Shown: positions 25,573-33,688, numbered from the stretch's first letter. The stretch: DNA of 64,000 nt from JAFGCL01 sp964423835 (GCA_964423835.1 CAYRGJ010000017.1:1-64000), one strand, 5' to 3'. The notes: generated from the sequence alone by a model not told the origin. Numbers and translations: made by a program.

Positions 25573-26148
25573 CTACAGCACCGCGACGCCGAATTCCTTC
25601 AGCACCTCCGCAAGGGCGCCCAGGGGCAGCCCCACCACGTTGGAGTAGTCCCCCTCGATGCGGTCCACCAGGACCGCCCCCAGCCCCTGAATGGCATAGC
25701 CCCCTGCCTTGTCCAGGGGTTCCCTGGTGCGGACGTAGCTGTCGATCACCTTGAGGGGCACCTGCCTCATCCGCACGCTGGTCTCCACGGACCGGGTCTT
25801 CATCCGGCCGGAGGCCGCGTCCAGAACGGTGAACGCGGTGATCACCGAGTGTGCCCGGCCATTCAGGGCCCGCAGCATCCGGCGGGCCTCGGCGACAGTG
25901 CGCGGCTGTCCCATGATGCGGTCCCCCAGCACCACCAGGGTGTCCGCCGCTATGATGAGGGCATCCGGGTTCCTCTCCGCGGCCTTCCGGGCCTTCCCCA
26001 GGGCCAGCTCCCGGGCCATCCGGCGCGGCTCCCGGGAGGCCGCCGCGCCCTCGTCGTAGCCGGTGGATTCCACCTCGAACGGCAGCCCGATCTGGCGCAG
26101 GAGCGCCCTGCGCCGCGGGGAAGCTGATGCCAGCACAATCCTTCTCAT
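25573..26148 (-). CDS. maf: Maf-family nucleoside triphosphate pyrophosphatase
   Basis: A 191-residue enzyme that hydrolyses non-canonical or surplus NTPs (dTTP/UTP type) to NMP and pyrophosphate, and is linked to septum control. The N-terminus MRRIVLASASPRRRALL is diagnostic, AADTLVV holds the catalytic Asp, and EPLDKAGGYAIQG is the conserved substrate loop. The ATG at 26146-26148 was chosen because the family starts at this point; an upstream in-frame extension lacks similarity. Expressed from its own promoter at 26182-26211. Confidence 0.92.
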   Translation of the reverse strand: MRRIVLASASPRRRALLRQIGLPFEVESTGYDEGAAASREPRRMARELALGKARKAAERNPDALIIAADTLVVLGDRIMGQPRTVAEARRMLRALNGRAHSVITAFTVLDAASGRMKTRSVETSVRMRQVPLKVIDSYVRTREPLDKAGGYAIQGLGAVLVDRIEGDYSNVVGLPLGALAEVLKEFGVAVL

Positions 26149-26181
26149 GGCAGCCTGCAGCCGCAATGGCCAGGCCCGGTC

Positions 26182-26211
26182 ATTATCCCCAGGCCGGGCC
26201 GCGGCTGTCAA
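26182..26211 (-). promoter_or_regulatory. Promoter of maf
   Basis: Leftward TTGACA (26206-26211) and GATAAT (26182-26187) are 18 bp apart, placing the start site about 26 bases before the maf ATG. Confidence 0.55.
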
Positions 26212-26422
26212 AGAGGCCGGCAGGGGCCGATCAGCCTGGTCTTCGGTAAATAGCTCCGGATCGCACTACCCAACGGAGATCAACCCGGCGCTGGCTGGAC
26301 CAGGCCCGAGCCTTACGGCCGGTGGTACAATCTGCATCATCCGGGCGATCCAGGCAGTTGCGGCGGTTCTGGCCCTGCCCCATCCGCGACACCAGGCGCG
26401 CCGTCCGGAGGAAGGAGCACGG

Positions 26423-26911
26423 ATGATGGACAAGCTCTACGAGACTGCGGAAACGGGCTGCTGCCCCAGGTTCGACCCGGGGCCCTGGGACGGCCAGGAG
26501 GTGGTCTTCCAGGACAAGCTGTTCTTGAAGGAGCACATACGCACCTTCCTCCACATGCCCCTCGGATTCGGCAAAGTGATGGTGACGACCACGGAGAAGA
26601 TCAAGGCCGCCAATGCCCTGCCGCCGCAGCCGCTGATGCTCTATGACGATACATCCCTCTGGGGGGCCGACCTGTACATCGCAGTGAGCCAGGACGTGCC
26701 CGGGGCCAGGATGGAGAAGATCTCCGGGACCTTCCTCAGCAGGGTGTTCGAAGGGCCCTTCCAGAACGCGGGGAAATGGCTCAAGGAGATGAACAGCTAC
26801 GTCCGTTCGAAGGGCAAGGAGCCCGGGAAGGTCTACTTCTTCTACACCACCTGCCCCGCCTGCGCCAAGGCCTACGGCAAGAACTACACGGTGGTCCTGG
26901 CCAGGATATAG
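26423..26911 (+). CDS. Conserved protein of unknown function (GyrI-like possibility)
   Basis: A 162-residue cytoplasmic protein beginning MMDKLYETAETGCCPRFDP. It has a compact alpha/beta pattern with MPLGFGKVMVTTTEKI, SLWGADLYIAVSQDVPG and a C-terminal YFFYTTCPACAKAYGKNY carrying CPAC. I recall similar proteins in anaerobes annotated only as hydrolase or hypothetical. The overall length and the GTFLSRVFEGPF segment are compatible with a GyrI-like small-molecule-binding fold, but I cannot confirm it. The ATG at 26423 follows GGAGGAAGGAG. Confidence 0.65.
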   Translation: MMDKLYETAETGCCPRFDPGPWDGQEVVFQDKLFLKEHIRTFLHMPLGFGKVMVTTTEKIKAANALPPQPLMLYDDTSLWGADLYIAVSQDVPGARMEKISGTFLSRVFEGPFQNAGKWLKEMNSYVRSKGKEPGKVYFFYTTCPACAKAYGKNYTVVLARI

Positions 26912-27028
26912 GCAGCGCCCGGGCCAGATCCGGGCAGCGCCCGGGCCAGATCCGGGCAGCGCCCGGGCCAGATCCGGGCGGCGCCCAGTCCGGATCCCGG
27001 CAGCGCCCGCCCCGGGCCAGATCTGGAG
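26911..27028. repeat. 22-bp tandem repeat beginning at the stop codon of the preceding gene
   Basis: Three near-exact 22-bp units (26911-26932, 26933-26954, 26955-26976) and two diverged ones follow. The first unit starts on the last base of the TAG stop. The 446-base gap 26912-27357 otherwise holds imperfect ~27-bp repeats containing GGTCAGCAG (27195-27300) and a possible promoter. Confidence 0.8.
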
Positions 27029-27101
27029 CCCAGCACCAGGGCCGGGACGCCGGCCCCGTCCGTCGGGGACGGCAGCCACAGCCGTCTCCGGCCCCGGATT
27101 G

Positions 27102-27132
27102 TTGGATTTTCCAAAATGGCGTGTGCTATCAT
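27102..27132 (+). promoter_or_regulatory. Possible promoter of the lipoprotein gene
   Basis: TTGGAT (27102-27107) lies 19 bp before TATCAT (27127-27132), which has an extended TGTGC context. The only AT-rich stretch in the gap is here. The 225-base leader that would follow is made of GC-rich repeats. Confidence 0.35.
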
Positions 27133-27357
27133 AGACCCGCTCTTGCGGCAGCACGCGGCTGGCGTGCACCAGGGACGCTGGCGAGGACCAGGGACGGCCA
27201 GTCAGCAGTAGTGGCCATTCAGAGGGGCCCCTGCCGGTCAGCAGATGCGCTGTCGATCAGCAGGGCTGCACCCAGTCAAAGGGCCGCGCCCGGTCAGCGT
27301 GGCCGCGGTCGCTGGGCCGGCGGCGGTCTATCACCGCCGAAGAAGGGGGGAAACGGG

Positions 27358-28917
27358 ATGATTCGAAAGGTTATGGCCTTGCTCCTGGTGGTCAGCTTCG
27401 CCCTGCTGGCCAACGCCGGTTGTTCGAAGGACTCGGGGTCCGCGGACTTCACCTTCGCCATTATCACCGATGTCCACGCGGACCCGGCTCATGCCGACAC
27501 CATCAACCAGCTCGTGGGCAGGCTGAACGCGGATGCTCCCGACTTCGTGGTCAACCTGGGCGACCTGATCTTCGAAGGCAACACCGCCACGGAGGCCCAG
27601 GCGCGAGAGTGGTATGACGTCTACCAGAACGCCGTCTCGGGCCTGCAGATGCCGGTGTACAACGCCGTTGGCTGTCACGATGTGGTCGGCATCGGCTCCG
27701 ACAACCAGCAAAACACGGACTTCAGCTACGGCAAGGGCCTCTTCCTGGAGCGCTTCGCCAAAGACGGCCGGACCTACTACTCGTTTGACCAGGGCAGCTA
27801 CCACTGCATCGTCCTGGATCCCAACGACCTGATTAACGGGGAGCAGGTCTACCGGCTGCCCCAGGAGCAGCTGCAGTGGCTGGAAGGGAACCTGGCGGCC
27901 GCGGGCGATGCCCGGCTCCTGTTCTTCTTCAGCGAGCCCACGGTGAACTGGACCAACCGCAGCCAGTTCGTGAGGTTGCTCGGGGGCCGTACCGCCACGT
28001 TCTTCAGCGGGCACCTGCACCAGGACCTGGCCATGACCTTCAACGACTTCCCGGAGCAGGTCACCGCGGCCGTCTCCGGGGAGTGGTGGCAGGGCGTCAA
28101 TCCGGATGGCAGGCCCCCCGGCTACCGCCTGGTCACCGTGAAGGGAGACAAGATCGACAGCCTCTACAAGGGGATAGAGGAGGAGAGGACCATCGACCCC
28201 AACCTGGAGACCATCGTCGACGGGAAGGTGGACCTGGCCGTCAAGATCGACAGCCACCATGGCGCCATCAGCTCGGCCAGCTACCAGGTTGACGGCGGGG
28301 AGACCGTATCCATGACCCTGGAGCAGCGAAGTGACTGGAGCGTGGCCACCGCTGCCTGGGACACCTCGGCCAGCGCCGAGGGCTATCACCAGATCACCTT
28401 CAGGGCCCGCGACGACGCAGGCGCCTTTGAGAAGACCAAGCAGATCAAGGTCAGCGCCACCAAGACCGTCAGCCCTTCGGAGCTGAATGCACATCTGACC
28501 ACGTACCAGGGCAACTATGTCTCCATAGCCGGGGTGGCGACGTACGTCTACCTGGGCCCCCTCTCCATCAGCGGGTTCGACATCCCGGAAGGGTTGGGGT
28601 TCGTCTACCTGACGGACGATACCGAGGGGGTAGTGGTGCTCCCGGCGGAGGTCCTGTCACCGTCTCTCTCCATTGTCAAATCCGAGTTCAAGAGCAACGA
28701 CAGGGTGATCATGAAGGTGGTGCCGGTGCGGATGTCGATGGCCTACGTCTATTCCACGCAGGAGTGGACGCAATACTTCGAGCGGATCAAGGACTACATC
28801 AGCTTCGTCCCCGTGCAGGCGCGGGAGCCGCGAGATGCTTTCTACTTGACTGATCTGGTGGCCGTCTGGGGCACCCGCTGGGTGAATGTCAACGACCTCA
28901 CCTTCACCTCAGCCTGA
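27358..28917 (+). CDS. Lipoprotein with calcineurin-like metallophosphoesterase domain, altered metal ligands
   Basis: A 519-residue exported protein. The signal peptide ends in LANAGC, making C22 the lipidated residue. Residues ~31-260 form a calcineurin-like phosphoesterase domain with TDVH (D38, H40), GDLIFEGN (D69) and GHLH (H219, H221). The usual GNH(D/E) is GCHD here (C106 for Asn), and the usual H in the following loop appears to be S192 in FFSEP. With two ligands changed, activity may be lost or altered. The C-terminal ~270 residues are beta-rich and may hold an Ig-like and an OB-like domain. The ATG follows AGGGGGG. Confidence 0.8.
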   Translation: MIRKVMALLLVVSFALLANAGCSKDSGSADFTFAIITDVHADPAHADTINQLVGRLNADAPDFVVNLGDLIFEGNTATEAQAREWYDVYQNAVSGLQMPVYNAVGCHDVVGIGSDNQQNTDFSYGKGLFLERFAKDGRTYYSFDQGSYHCIVLDPNDLINGEQVYRLPQEQLQWLEGNLAAAGDARLLFFFSEPTVNWTNRSQFVRLLGGRTATFFSGHLHQDLAMTFNDFPEQVTAAVSGEWWQGVNPDGRPPGYRLVTVKGDKIDSLYKGIEEERTIDPNLETIVDGKVDLAVKIDSHHGAISSASYQVDGGETVSMTLEQRSDWSVATAAWDTSASAEGYHQITFRARDDAGAFEKTKQIKVSATKTVSPSELNAHLTTYQGNYVSIAGVATYVYLGPLSISGFDIPEGLGFVYLTDDTEGVVVLPAEVLSPSLSIVKSEFKSNDRVIMKVVPVRMSMAYVYSTQEWTQYFERIKDYISFVPVQAREPRDAFYLTDLVAVWGTRWVNVNDLTFTSA

Positions 28918-29030
28918 AGTGGCGTCGCCGAGGCCGGCATCAGCCTGAAGTGGCGTCGCCGAGGCCGGCATCCGCCTGAAGTGGCGTCGCCGAGGCCGGC
29001 ATCCGCCTGAAGTGGCGTCGCCGAGGCCGA
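28911..29030. repeat. 31-bp tandem repeat spanning the lipoprotein stop codon
   Basis: Units at 28911, 28942 and 28973 are nearly identical and a fourth is partial. The stop TGA (28915-28917) is part of the first unit. No promoter or gene is seen in the array. Confidence 0.85.
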
Positions 29031-29037
29031 AAAGCCC

Positions 29038-29063
29038 AACGGGGGAGCGTGAGCTCCCCCGTT
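29038..29063 (-). terminator. Intrinsic terminator of the small membrane protein gene (possibly bidirectional)
   Basis: AACGGGGGAGC and GCTCCCCCGTT form an 11-bp perfect stem with a GTGA loop. Leftward it is followed by GGGCTTTTC, rightward only by ATGCTGG, so it best serves leftward transcription while also facing the convergent lipoprotein gene. Confidence 0.65.
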
Positions 29064-29169
29064 ATGCTGGAAAGGAGTTGTAGGGTATCTCCGCAATTCG
29101 ATCGCGCACCAGGTAGTACGCCACAAAGGGCGCGGCCAGGTTAAGCGGGAGGACGATTCCCCATTGCAT
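29062..29169 (-). CDS. 35-residue single-helix membrane protein
   Basis: A short frame from ATG at 29167-29169 to TAA at 29062-29064 encodes MQWGIVLPLNLAAPFVAYYL followed by a polar tail VRDRIAEIPYNSFPA. GGGAGGA stands 6 bases before the ATG, and an intrinsic terminator overlaps the stop codon. One hydrophobic helix with a charged, probably cytoplasmic end is predicted. It may share a transcript with the gene at 29289-29534. Function unknown; the strong translation signals are the main support. Confidence 0.55.
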   Translation of the reverse strand: MQWGIVLPLNLAAPFVAYYLVRDRIAEIPYNSFPA

Positions 29170-29288
29170 GCTGCGTCCTCCCTTCCCGGCGCCTTGCAGG
29201 GGCCTCTCCGGCCCGCAGCACGGGCCGGGCCCACCATGATCGCCTATCCCCCGGGCCGGCCGCTGTCAGGCCCGGCTCCAGGGAGCTC

Positions 29289-29534
29289 CTAGAACTCCCC
29301 GGGGTGCGCCGGCTCCGCCTTCCACTTGGTGGAAAGCACCAGCTTCATATTCTCCCACCTGAGTACGCCCTTGATGACCTGCCAGATATCAGGCCGGGCA
29401 ATGGCCACCCGGATCTTCCACTTGACCGGTTGCACCGTTTCAACTTGGAGCACCAGGTAGTCCTGCTGGCGGACGAGCCCGGCAATCCGCCCGCTCAGCT
29501 CCGTTTTTCCCAGACCGGTTGATCGCATCAGCAT
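29289..29534 (-). CDS. Small hypothetical protein under an operator-controlled promoter
   Basis: An 81-residue soluble protein starting MLMRSTGLGKTELSG. It contains no cysteine and has an alternating hydrophobic pattern, LVLQVETVQPVKWKIRVAIA, that suggests a small beta-barrel or beta-sheet domain; no family recognised. GGGAGTGAG precedes the ATG. The promoter at 29666-29694 with its dyad fits this gene, giving a 5' leader of about 125 bases. A smaller gene with a good ribosome site follows on the same strand. Confidence 0.55.
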   Translation of the reverse strand: MLMRSTGLGKTELSGRIAGLVRQQDYLVLQVETVQPVKWKIRVAIARPDIWQVIKGVLRWENMKLVLSTKWKAEPAHPGEF

Positions 29535-29650
29535 TTTGCACTCACTCCCTCAGCCGGGTTTCCCGCGGTGGCACCCAGATACCGTCGGGCCCTCTCCCGG
29601 CACTGCACTCAACTCCCTGACGCCGTCGCTCCCATCGGTCCATTTGCATT

Positions 29651-29694
29651 ATACAAACTGTTTGTATTTTAGCAATAGTATAACCAATTGTCAA
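29651..29694 (-). promoter_or_regulatory. Near-consensus sigma70 promoter with operator dyad
   Basis: Leftward TTGACA (29689-29694), a 17-bp spacer and TAAAAT (29666-29671). A dyad ATACAAA/TTTGTAT with a 3-nt centre (29651-29667) touches the -10 box and covers the start site. The stretch is strikingly AT-rich for this genome. The core AAACAGTT is also found in the hisF operator dyad. Confidence 0.7.
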
Positions 29695-29741
29695 GCCTTT
29701 CCGGCGCCGAAATGCTTTGCCCGGGGCAACCTGTTTGGCGG

Positions 29742-29771
29742 TTGACGTTCGGCCCCCCCATCGATTAGTAT
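29742..29771 (+). promoter_or_regulatory. Promoter of the CCG-domain redox gene
   Basis: TTGACG (29742-29747) and TAGTAT (29766-29771) are 18 bp apart, about 45 bases before the ATG at 29816. It is divergent from the promoter at 29666. Confidence 0.55.
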
Positions 29772-29815
29772 CCGGTTGGAGCGCCCGATCCAGATCGCGG
29801 GCCTCCGTTTCCGCC

Positions 29816-30628
29816 ATGCTCGACGAAAAGCTGATCTCCGACATCCGCCAGCACGGCACGCCCGAGGGAGCCGCCGGGGCCGCGGCCCGGGCGGGGCTGC
29901 TCCGGGAAATGGGGTTCCGGAGGGCGGACAGGGCGGAGTACGCCCTGTTGGCCGGCTGCTACCTGCCGTCCATCGTCCCCGCCGGCATGCGGGCCTTCCG
30001 GCTGCTGCTGGACCATTTCGGCGTGGACTACACGCTGCTGCGCCAGGAGTACTGCTGCGGCCACCTCACGGTGCGGGAGGGCGCCAGGGACAAGACGGGC
30101 GCCGACCTGGAGCGGGCTGACGCCGTCGCCCGCGAGCTCCTGGAGAGGAACCTGTCCCAGGCCCGAGAGTGCGGAGCGCGGAAGGTCATCGCCTTCTGCG
30201 CCGGATGCGACCTGGTGTATGCCCGTTTACGCGACTCGGTGCCGGAGGAGATACTGTGGTACCCCACGCTCCTGGCGCGCCTCTTCCGCGGCGGCCGGCT
30301 GGAGCTCGAAGCCGACTACTATCCCGGCTGCTATTTCCACTACCGGAGGCTGAACCGGGGCCTTCCCGACCTGGACTCCATCTCCGCGCTGCTGGACCGC
30401 ATCGACGGGCTGCGCCTCCGCCAACTGGACAGCCGCCTCTGCTGCACCCGCCCCGACCAGCTCCGGGCGCTGACGGGCGAGATCCGGAACCGCGTCGTGG
30501 TTACTCCCTGCGGAGGCTGCGCCCCGGCGCTGGCGCAGGCCCTGGGGCCCGACAGCAACGTCCGGGTGGTCATGCTCCCCGAACTGCTCTGGGCCGCCAT
30601 CTCCGCGGATGGGGCGCTGTCCCGGTAG
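29816..30628 (+). CDS. HdrB-like protein with two CCG iron-sulfur motifs
   Basis: A 270-residue protein with two cysteine-rich CCG domains: C48, C80-C81, C128/C131 and C172, C209-C210, C232/C235. In heterodisulfide reductase subunit B and relatives (GlpC, LutA, SdhE) such motifs bind noncubane 4Fe-4S clusters that split or make disulfides or pass electrons. It is a stand-alone HdrB-type subunit; HdrA and HdrC are not adjacent. I chose the ATG at 29816, as upstream codons show no similarity and lie on the promoter. The next gene is a ferritin-like protein on the same strand. Confidence 0.82.
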   Translation: MLDEKLISDIRQHGTPEGAAGAAARAGLLREMGFRRADRAEYALLAGCYLPSIVPAGMRAFRLLLDHFGVDYTLLRQEYCCGHLTVREGARDKTGADLERADAVARELLERNLSQARECGARKVIAFCAGCDLVYARLRDSVPEEILWYPTLLARLFRGGRLELEADYYPGCYFHYRRLNRGLPDLDSISALLDRIDGLRLRQLDSRLCCTRPDQLRALTGEIRNRVVVTPCGGCAPALAQALGPDSNVRVVMLPELLWAAISADGALSR

Positions 30629-30689
30629 AGGGAGCGCCGCCCCTCTTGCATCAGCTTTTGCAGGTCTGCTATCCTCTTGGGGGTGCGTG

Positions 30690-31160
30690 ATGTTGGATTT
30701 CAGAGGCAGCGCCAGCGAAGTCATCGAGGCCATGGCCCGGAACGAGGAGGCCGTCGGCCGACTTTACCAGACCTACGCCGAGAAGTTCCCGGCGCAGAAG
30801 GACTTCTGGTCCGGGCTGGCGACAGAGGAGATGGCCCATGCCGGATGGATACGGGGGCTGCAGGCCAGGATGAAGGAGGGCGCCATCTCCATTAACAAGG
30901 ACCGCTTCAAGCCGCAGCCCGTGCGGGCCTTCTCCAGCTACCTGGAGCGCGAGACGGCCAGCGCCCGGGAGCCCGGGCTATCGCCCATCAACGCCCTCTC
31001 GGTAGCCCTGTACATCGAGGAGAGCATCATAGAGCAGCGGTACTACGAAGTAGCAGCCGCGGACTCCCCGGAGATGAAGCGCGTCCTGGCCGACCTGGCC
31101 GGCGCCACCCTGGCCCACCTCGAGAAGGTGCGCCAGGAGTGGGGCGGGCAGAAGATCTAG
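30690..31160 (+). CDS. Ferritin-like / rubrerythrin-type diiron protein
   Basis: A 156-residue all-helical protein. NEEAVGRLYQTYAEKFPAQKDFWSGLATEEMAHAGWI contains the first Glu and the E-x-x-H pair of a ferritin-like helix pair. ALYIEESIIEQRYYE and ATLAHLEKVRQEW supply a possible second pair. It lacks a rubredoxin domain. It probably handles peroxide or iron in the cytoplasm, fitting the redox island here. The ATG at 30690 was chosen because the motif begins shortly after; it overlaps the convergent Rieske-like gene by four bases. Confidence 0.7.
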   Translation: MLDFRGSASEVIEAMARNEEAVGRLYQTYAEKFPAQKDFWSGLATEEMAHAGWIRGLQARMKEGAISINKDRFKPQPVRAFSSYLERETASAREPGLSPINALSVALYIEESIIEQRYYEVAAADSPEMKRVLADLAGATLAHLEKVRQEWGGQKI

Positions 31161-31549
31161 ACCGTCACCACCAGCTTGCCCGACGAGATCTCCACCTGCT
31201 GGCGCTTCAGCGGTTCTTTGGCCGGGCCGCTGAGCGGTTTCCCGTCGTAGTCGAACTGAGAATGATTGACGCTGCAGCAGCGCAGCTTGCGCTCCCCCTT
31301 AACCGGGTCGATCTTCCGCTTCCCGTGGGGGCAGACATTGGAGAATGACAGGTACTGGTCGTCATCGGTGTGGACGATGAGCAGGGGCTGCTGAAGCCCC
31401 TTCCCCTCCAGGTAGGCCGCGCCCCCCCTGGGGATCGAATCCGGCTTCTGGATCACCGCCTTGCCGCCCTCCATGGTCCACTGGTCCGGGGCCAGAGGTT
31501 TGGTCTCGCAGATGCCCCTGAGCGATTTGAAGAACGAGCCGATGCCCAC
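31157..31549 (-). CDS. Rieske-like protein with an altered ligand box
   Basis: A 130-residue protein with a Rieske-type fold signature near the C-terminus: NVCPHGKRKI (box 1, C73 and H75) and RCCSVNHSQFDYDGKPLSGPA (box 2). Aligned on FD and SGPA, the second box should read C-x-x-H, but the ligand position is N95 and the His is shifted to residue 96. The cluster may be absent, or the neighbouring His or C91 may be used. The GTG at 31549 is preceded by AGGAGG. No oxygenase or cytochrome partner is adjacent. Confidence 0.65.
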   Translation of the reverse strand: MGIGSFFKSLRGICETKPLAPDQWTMEGGKAVIQKPDSIPRGGAAYLEGKGLQQPLLIVHTDDDQYLSFSNVCPHGKRKIDPVKGERKLRCCSVNHSQFDYDGKPLSGPAKEPLKRQQVEISSGKLVVTV

Positions 31550-31657
31550 AGGTTCCTCCTTCGGGGCCTCGGGGCCTGGCGTAGCCAGGCGCCAGGCCGG
31601 CCCGGGCGCCAAATCGGCGCCGATAGGCCCTAATATATCGCTGCGTATATCGTATTG

Positions 31658-33688
31658 TCAATCCGCCGGGCCCGTGCCGCCGCTGGAACGGCCCAGGTCC
31701 GGACCCAGCGCCTCTGCGGCCTGGGCCACGGCCTCCGGGCCAATGACCTCAGCCGCCTCCATGATGCCATTGACGGCCTCAGTCACGGCCACTCCGGATG
31801 GCAGGCCGGCCTTTCCAGAGGCCTCACTCGCTCCTCGCACCAGGCACTGGGCAGCCCGGCCCAGGTCCAGCCCCGCCTCATGCGCTCCCCGTATTGTCCC
31901 CGCCGCGGTCCCCCTGACGATCTCCCGCGTGTCCGCCGTGGACGGGGCCATTGACCCGGTCACCGCCAGCATGACATCATAGGCGGCATCGGTGGAACGG
32001 GGTACGCCGCGGGCGGCATGCATGGCACCGCGGGCGGTGTGATGCGCCAGCTCCCCTCCATGGTAGGCCGCATTGTCCAGAGCCTTCCACAGCGACGAAT
32101 ACGCCACCTCCAGCGGCCCGGCGATCCCCTCGGCGGCCTTCCTCCCTTCCGCGACGGAGGCGGTAACCGCCCTGGCCATGCCGGCGACCTCATAGACCGT
32201 CACACCCATGGCCGTGTCCAGTCCATGTGTCCGGCTGCGGGCCAGGTGCCCGTACGGGAACTGGCCCAGCGAGTGCAGCATCGGGACCGAGCTCATGGGA
32301 CGCGACAGAGACCGCATCGGGGCAAAGAGCGACTCCAGCACGACCTCCGGCGCCACCTCCCCCTCCTCGCGGAGCGATGAGAGCTGCGTCAGCGTAATCA
32401 GCCCCAAGATGAAGGCAATGCCGAACAGGAAGTCGAAACCCGTCAGACTCAGTGCCGCAAGATCGAACGACCGCGCCGGGTCTATCCACGAGAGGTTCAC
32501 CCCCAGCTGCCTGACGCTGAAATAGTCGGCAAAACCACCTCCGAACAGGGGGCCAACCCCGGCGCCCAGGTTCCAGGCCAGGGCCGAAGCGGCGAGGTAG
32601 GACGTTGCCTGTCCCTGCGGCGCCAGCTTGAGCCCGATGGTCCCGGTGGTCAGACCCACGCCGGAGGCCGCAATGCCCGCCAGGACGTGGAGGATGACCA
32701 GCAGAGGGATGGTGAGGAAGTACCGCTCCGGCATGGTGGTGAATACCCACCCCAGGATGACCAGCAGATACAGCGACACGGATAGCGAAAGCACGGCCTT
32801 GTTGCCAAATCTGTCCACCAGGCGGCCCCAGAACCCGAAGAACATGATATTGACTCCCTGACTGATGACACTGAATCCGATCACCAGCGATACGGGCAGG
32901 CCAAGCCTCTCCAACATGTAGACGGCGAAGAACGGCGTGGCCAGGTTGATGGCCATCCCCCAGAAAAAGAGGAACCGGATGAGGCACCGGTAGTTCGCAT
33001 CCCGGAAGGGCGAGGCGATGGTAGCGGCCAGTGACGGCTTGGGTCCGGCCCGGAGCTGCATCAGCGGTTCCGGCATGAGGCTCATGAACAGCGGACTGGC
33101 CAGCCCCAAGGTCAGGGCCCCGAACAGCAGGGGATAGACGTATCCCATCGCCTCGGACTGGCTGCTGGCGTGGGTGTGACGCCAGTGGTCAAGAAAGAGG
33201 GAGGCGGACAGGCCGAACGCCATGGCGGCGATGGCGGCCAGCGTCTGCCGCCTGGCGAAGACGCGTCCCAGCACCGATGCCGGCACCAGGTCCTTCGTCC
33301 AGCCGTTCCAGGCGCAGTTGCAGACCGCCGTGAGTATGCCCCGGGCCGCCATGAGCAACATGAGGACCGAGATGGCCGGCGCCCCGGGTACGTCCAGGAA
33401 CACCGGTATCAGGGCGATCGGCACCCAGAGCAGCTGCGCCGGCAGCCAGGCTGCCACGGCGATGAGCTTCCTTCTTCGTATGCGCTCTACCAGGGGTATG
33501 GCCGCGATCTGGAGCGGCTGGGTCAGGTAGGGAATAGCTGCCAGGATGCCGATCTGTAGATTGCTGGCCCCCAGGATCAGGGCGAAGGCGGCCATGAAGC
33601 CGCTGGTGGTGATGCTGCCCAGGCCCAGCGAGGCCATCCCCTCCCACAGCAGCCAGCGCAGTCCGCTCGACGCTTCCTGCTGCGACAT
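31658..33688 (-). CDS. MFS transporter with long helical C-terminal extension
   Basis: A 676-residue protein. The first ~460 residues form a 12-helix MFS fold starting LRWLLWEGMASLGLGSITTSGFM, with the motif A-like LVDRFGNKAVL between helices 8 and 9. After the last helix (FDFLFGIAFILGLITLTQL) come about 210 residues of Ala/Gly-rich amphipathic helices (GMARAVTASVAEGRKAAEGI and similar). A tail of this kind on an MFS protein is unusual. The start is uncertain: ATG 33688 fits the family length, while GTG 33745 is also in frame. Substrate unknown. Confidence 0.75.
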   Translation of the reverse strand: MSQQEASSGLRWLLWEGMASLGLGSITTSGFMAAFALILGASNLQIGILAAIPYLTQPLQIAAIPLVERIRRRKLIAVAAWLPAQLLWVPIALIPVFLDVPGAPAISVLMLLMAARGILTAVCNCAWNGWTKDLVPASVLGRVFARRQTLAAIAAMAFGLSASLFLDHWRHTHASSQSEAMGYVYPLLFGALTLGLASPLFMSLMPEPLMQLRAGPKPSLAATIASPFRDANYRCLIRFLFFWGMAINLATPFFAVYMLERLGLPVSLVIGFSVISQGVNIMFFGFWGRLVDRFGNKAVLSLSVSLYLLVILGWVFTTMPERYFLTIPLLVILHVLAGIAASGVGLTTGTIGLKLAPQGQATSYLAASALAWNLGAGVGPLFGGGFADYFSVRQLGVNLSWIDPARSFDLAALSLTGFDFLFGIAFILGLITLTQLSSLREEGEVAPEVVLESLFAPMRSLSRPMSSVPMLHSLGQFPYGHLARSRTHGLDTAMGVTVYEVAGMARAVTASVAEGRKAAEGIAGPLEVAYSSLWKALDNAAYHGGELAHHTARGAMHAARGVPRSTDAAYDVMLAVTGSMAPSTADTREIVRGTAAGTIRGAHEAGLDLGRAAQCLVRGASEASGKAGLPSGVAVTEAVNGIMEAAEVIGPEAVAQAAEALGPDLGRSSGGTGPAD

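Noticed and set aside
26063..26422. N-terminal extension of the gene at 26423
   Set aside because: It covers the maf gene start and the maf promoter; ATG 26423 has a strong ribosome site.
26911..29030. CRISPR array
   Set aside because: The repeats are contiguous, without unique spacers, and no cas gene is nearby.
28842..29237. 131-codon leftward frame
   Set aside because: It reads through the 31-bp repeats and the terminator, and overlaps the better-supported 35-residue gene in another frame.
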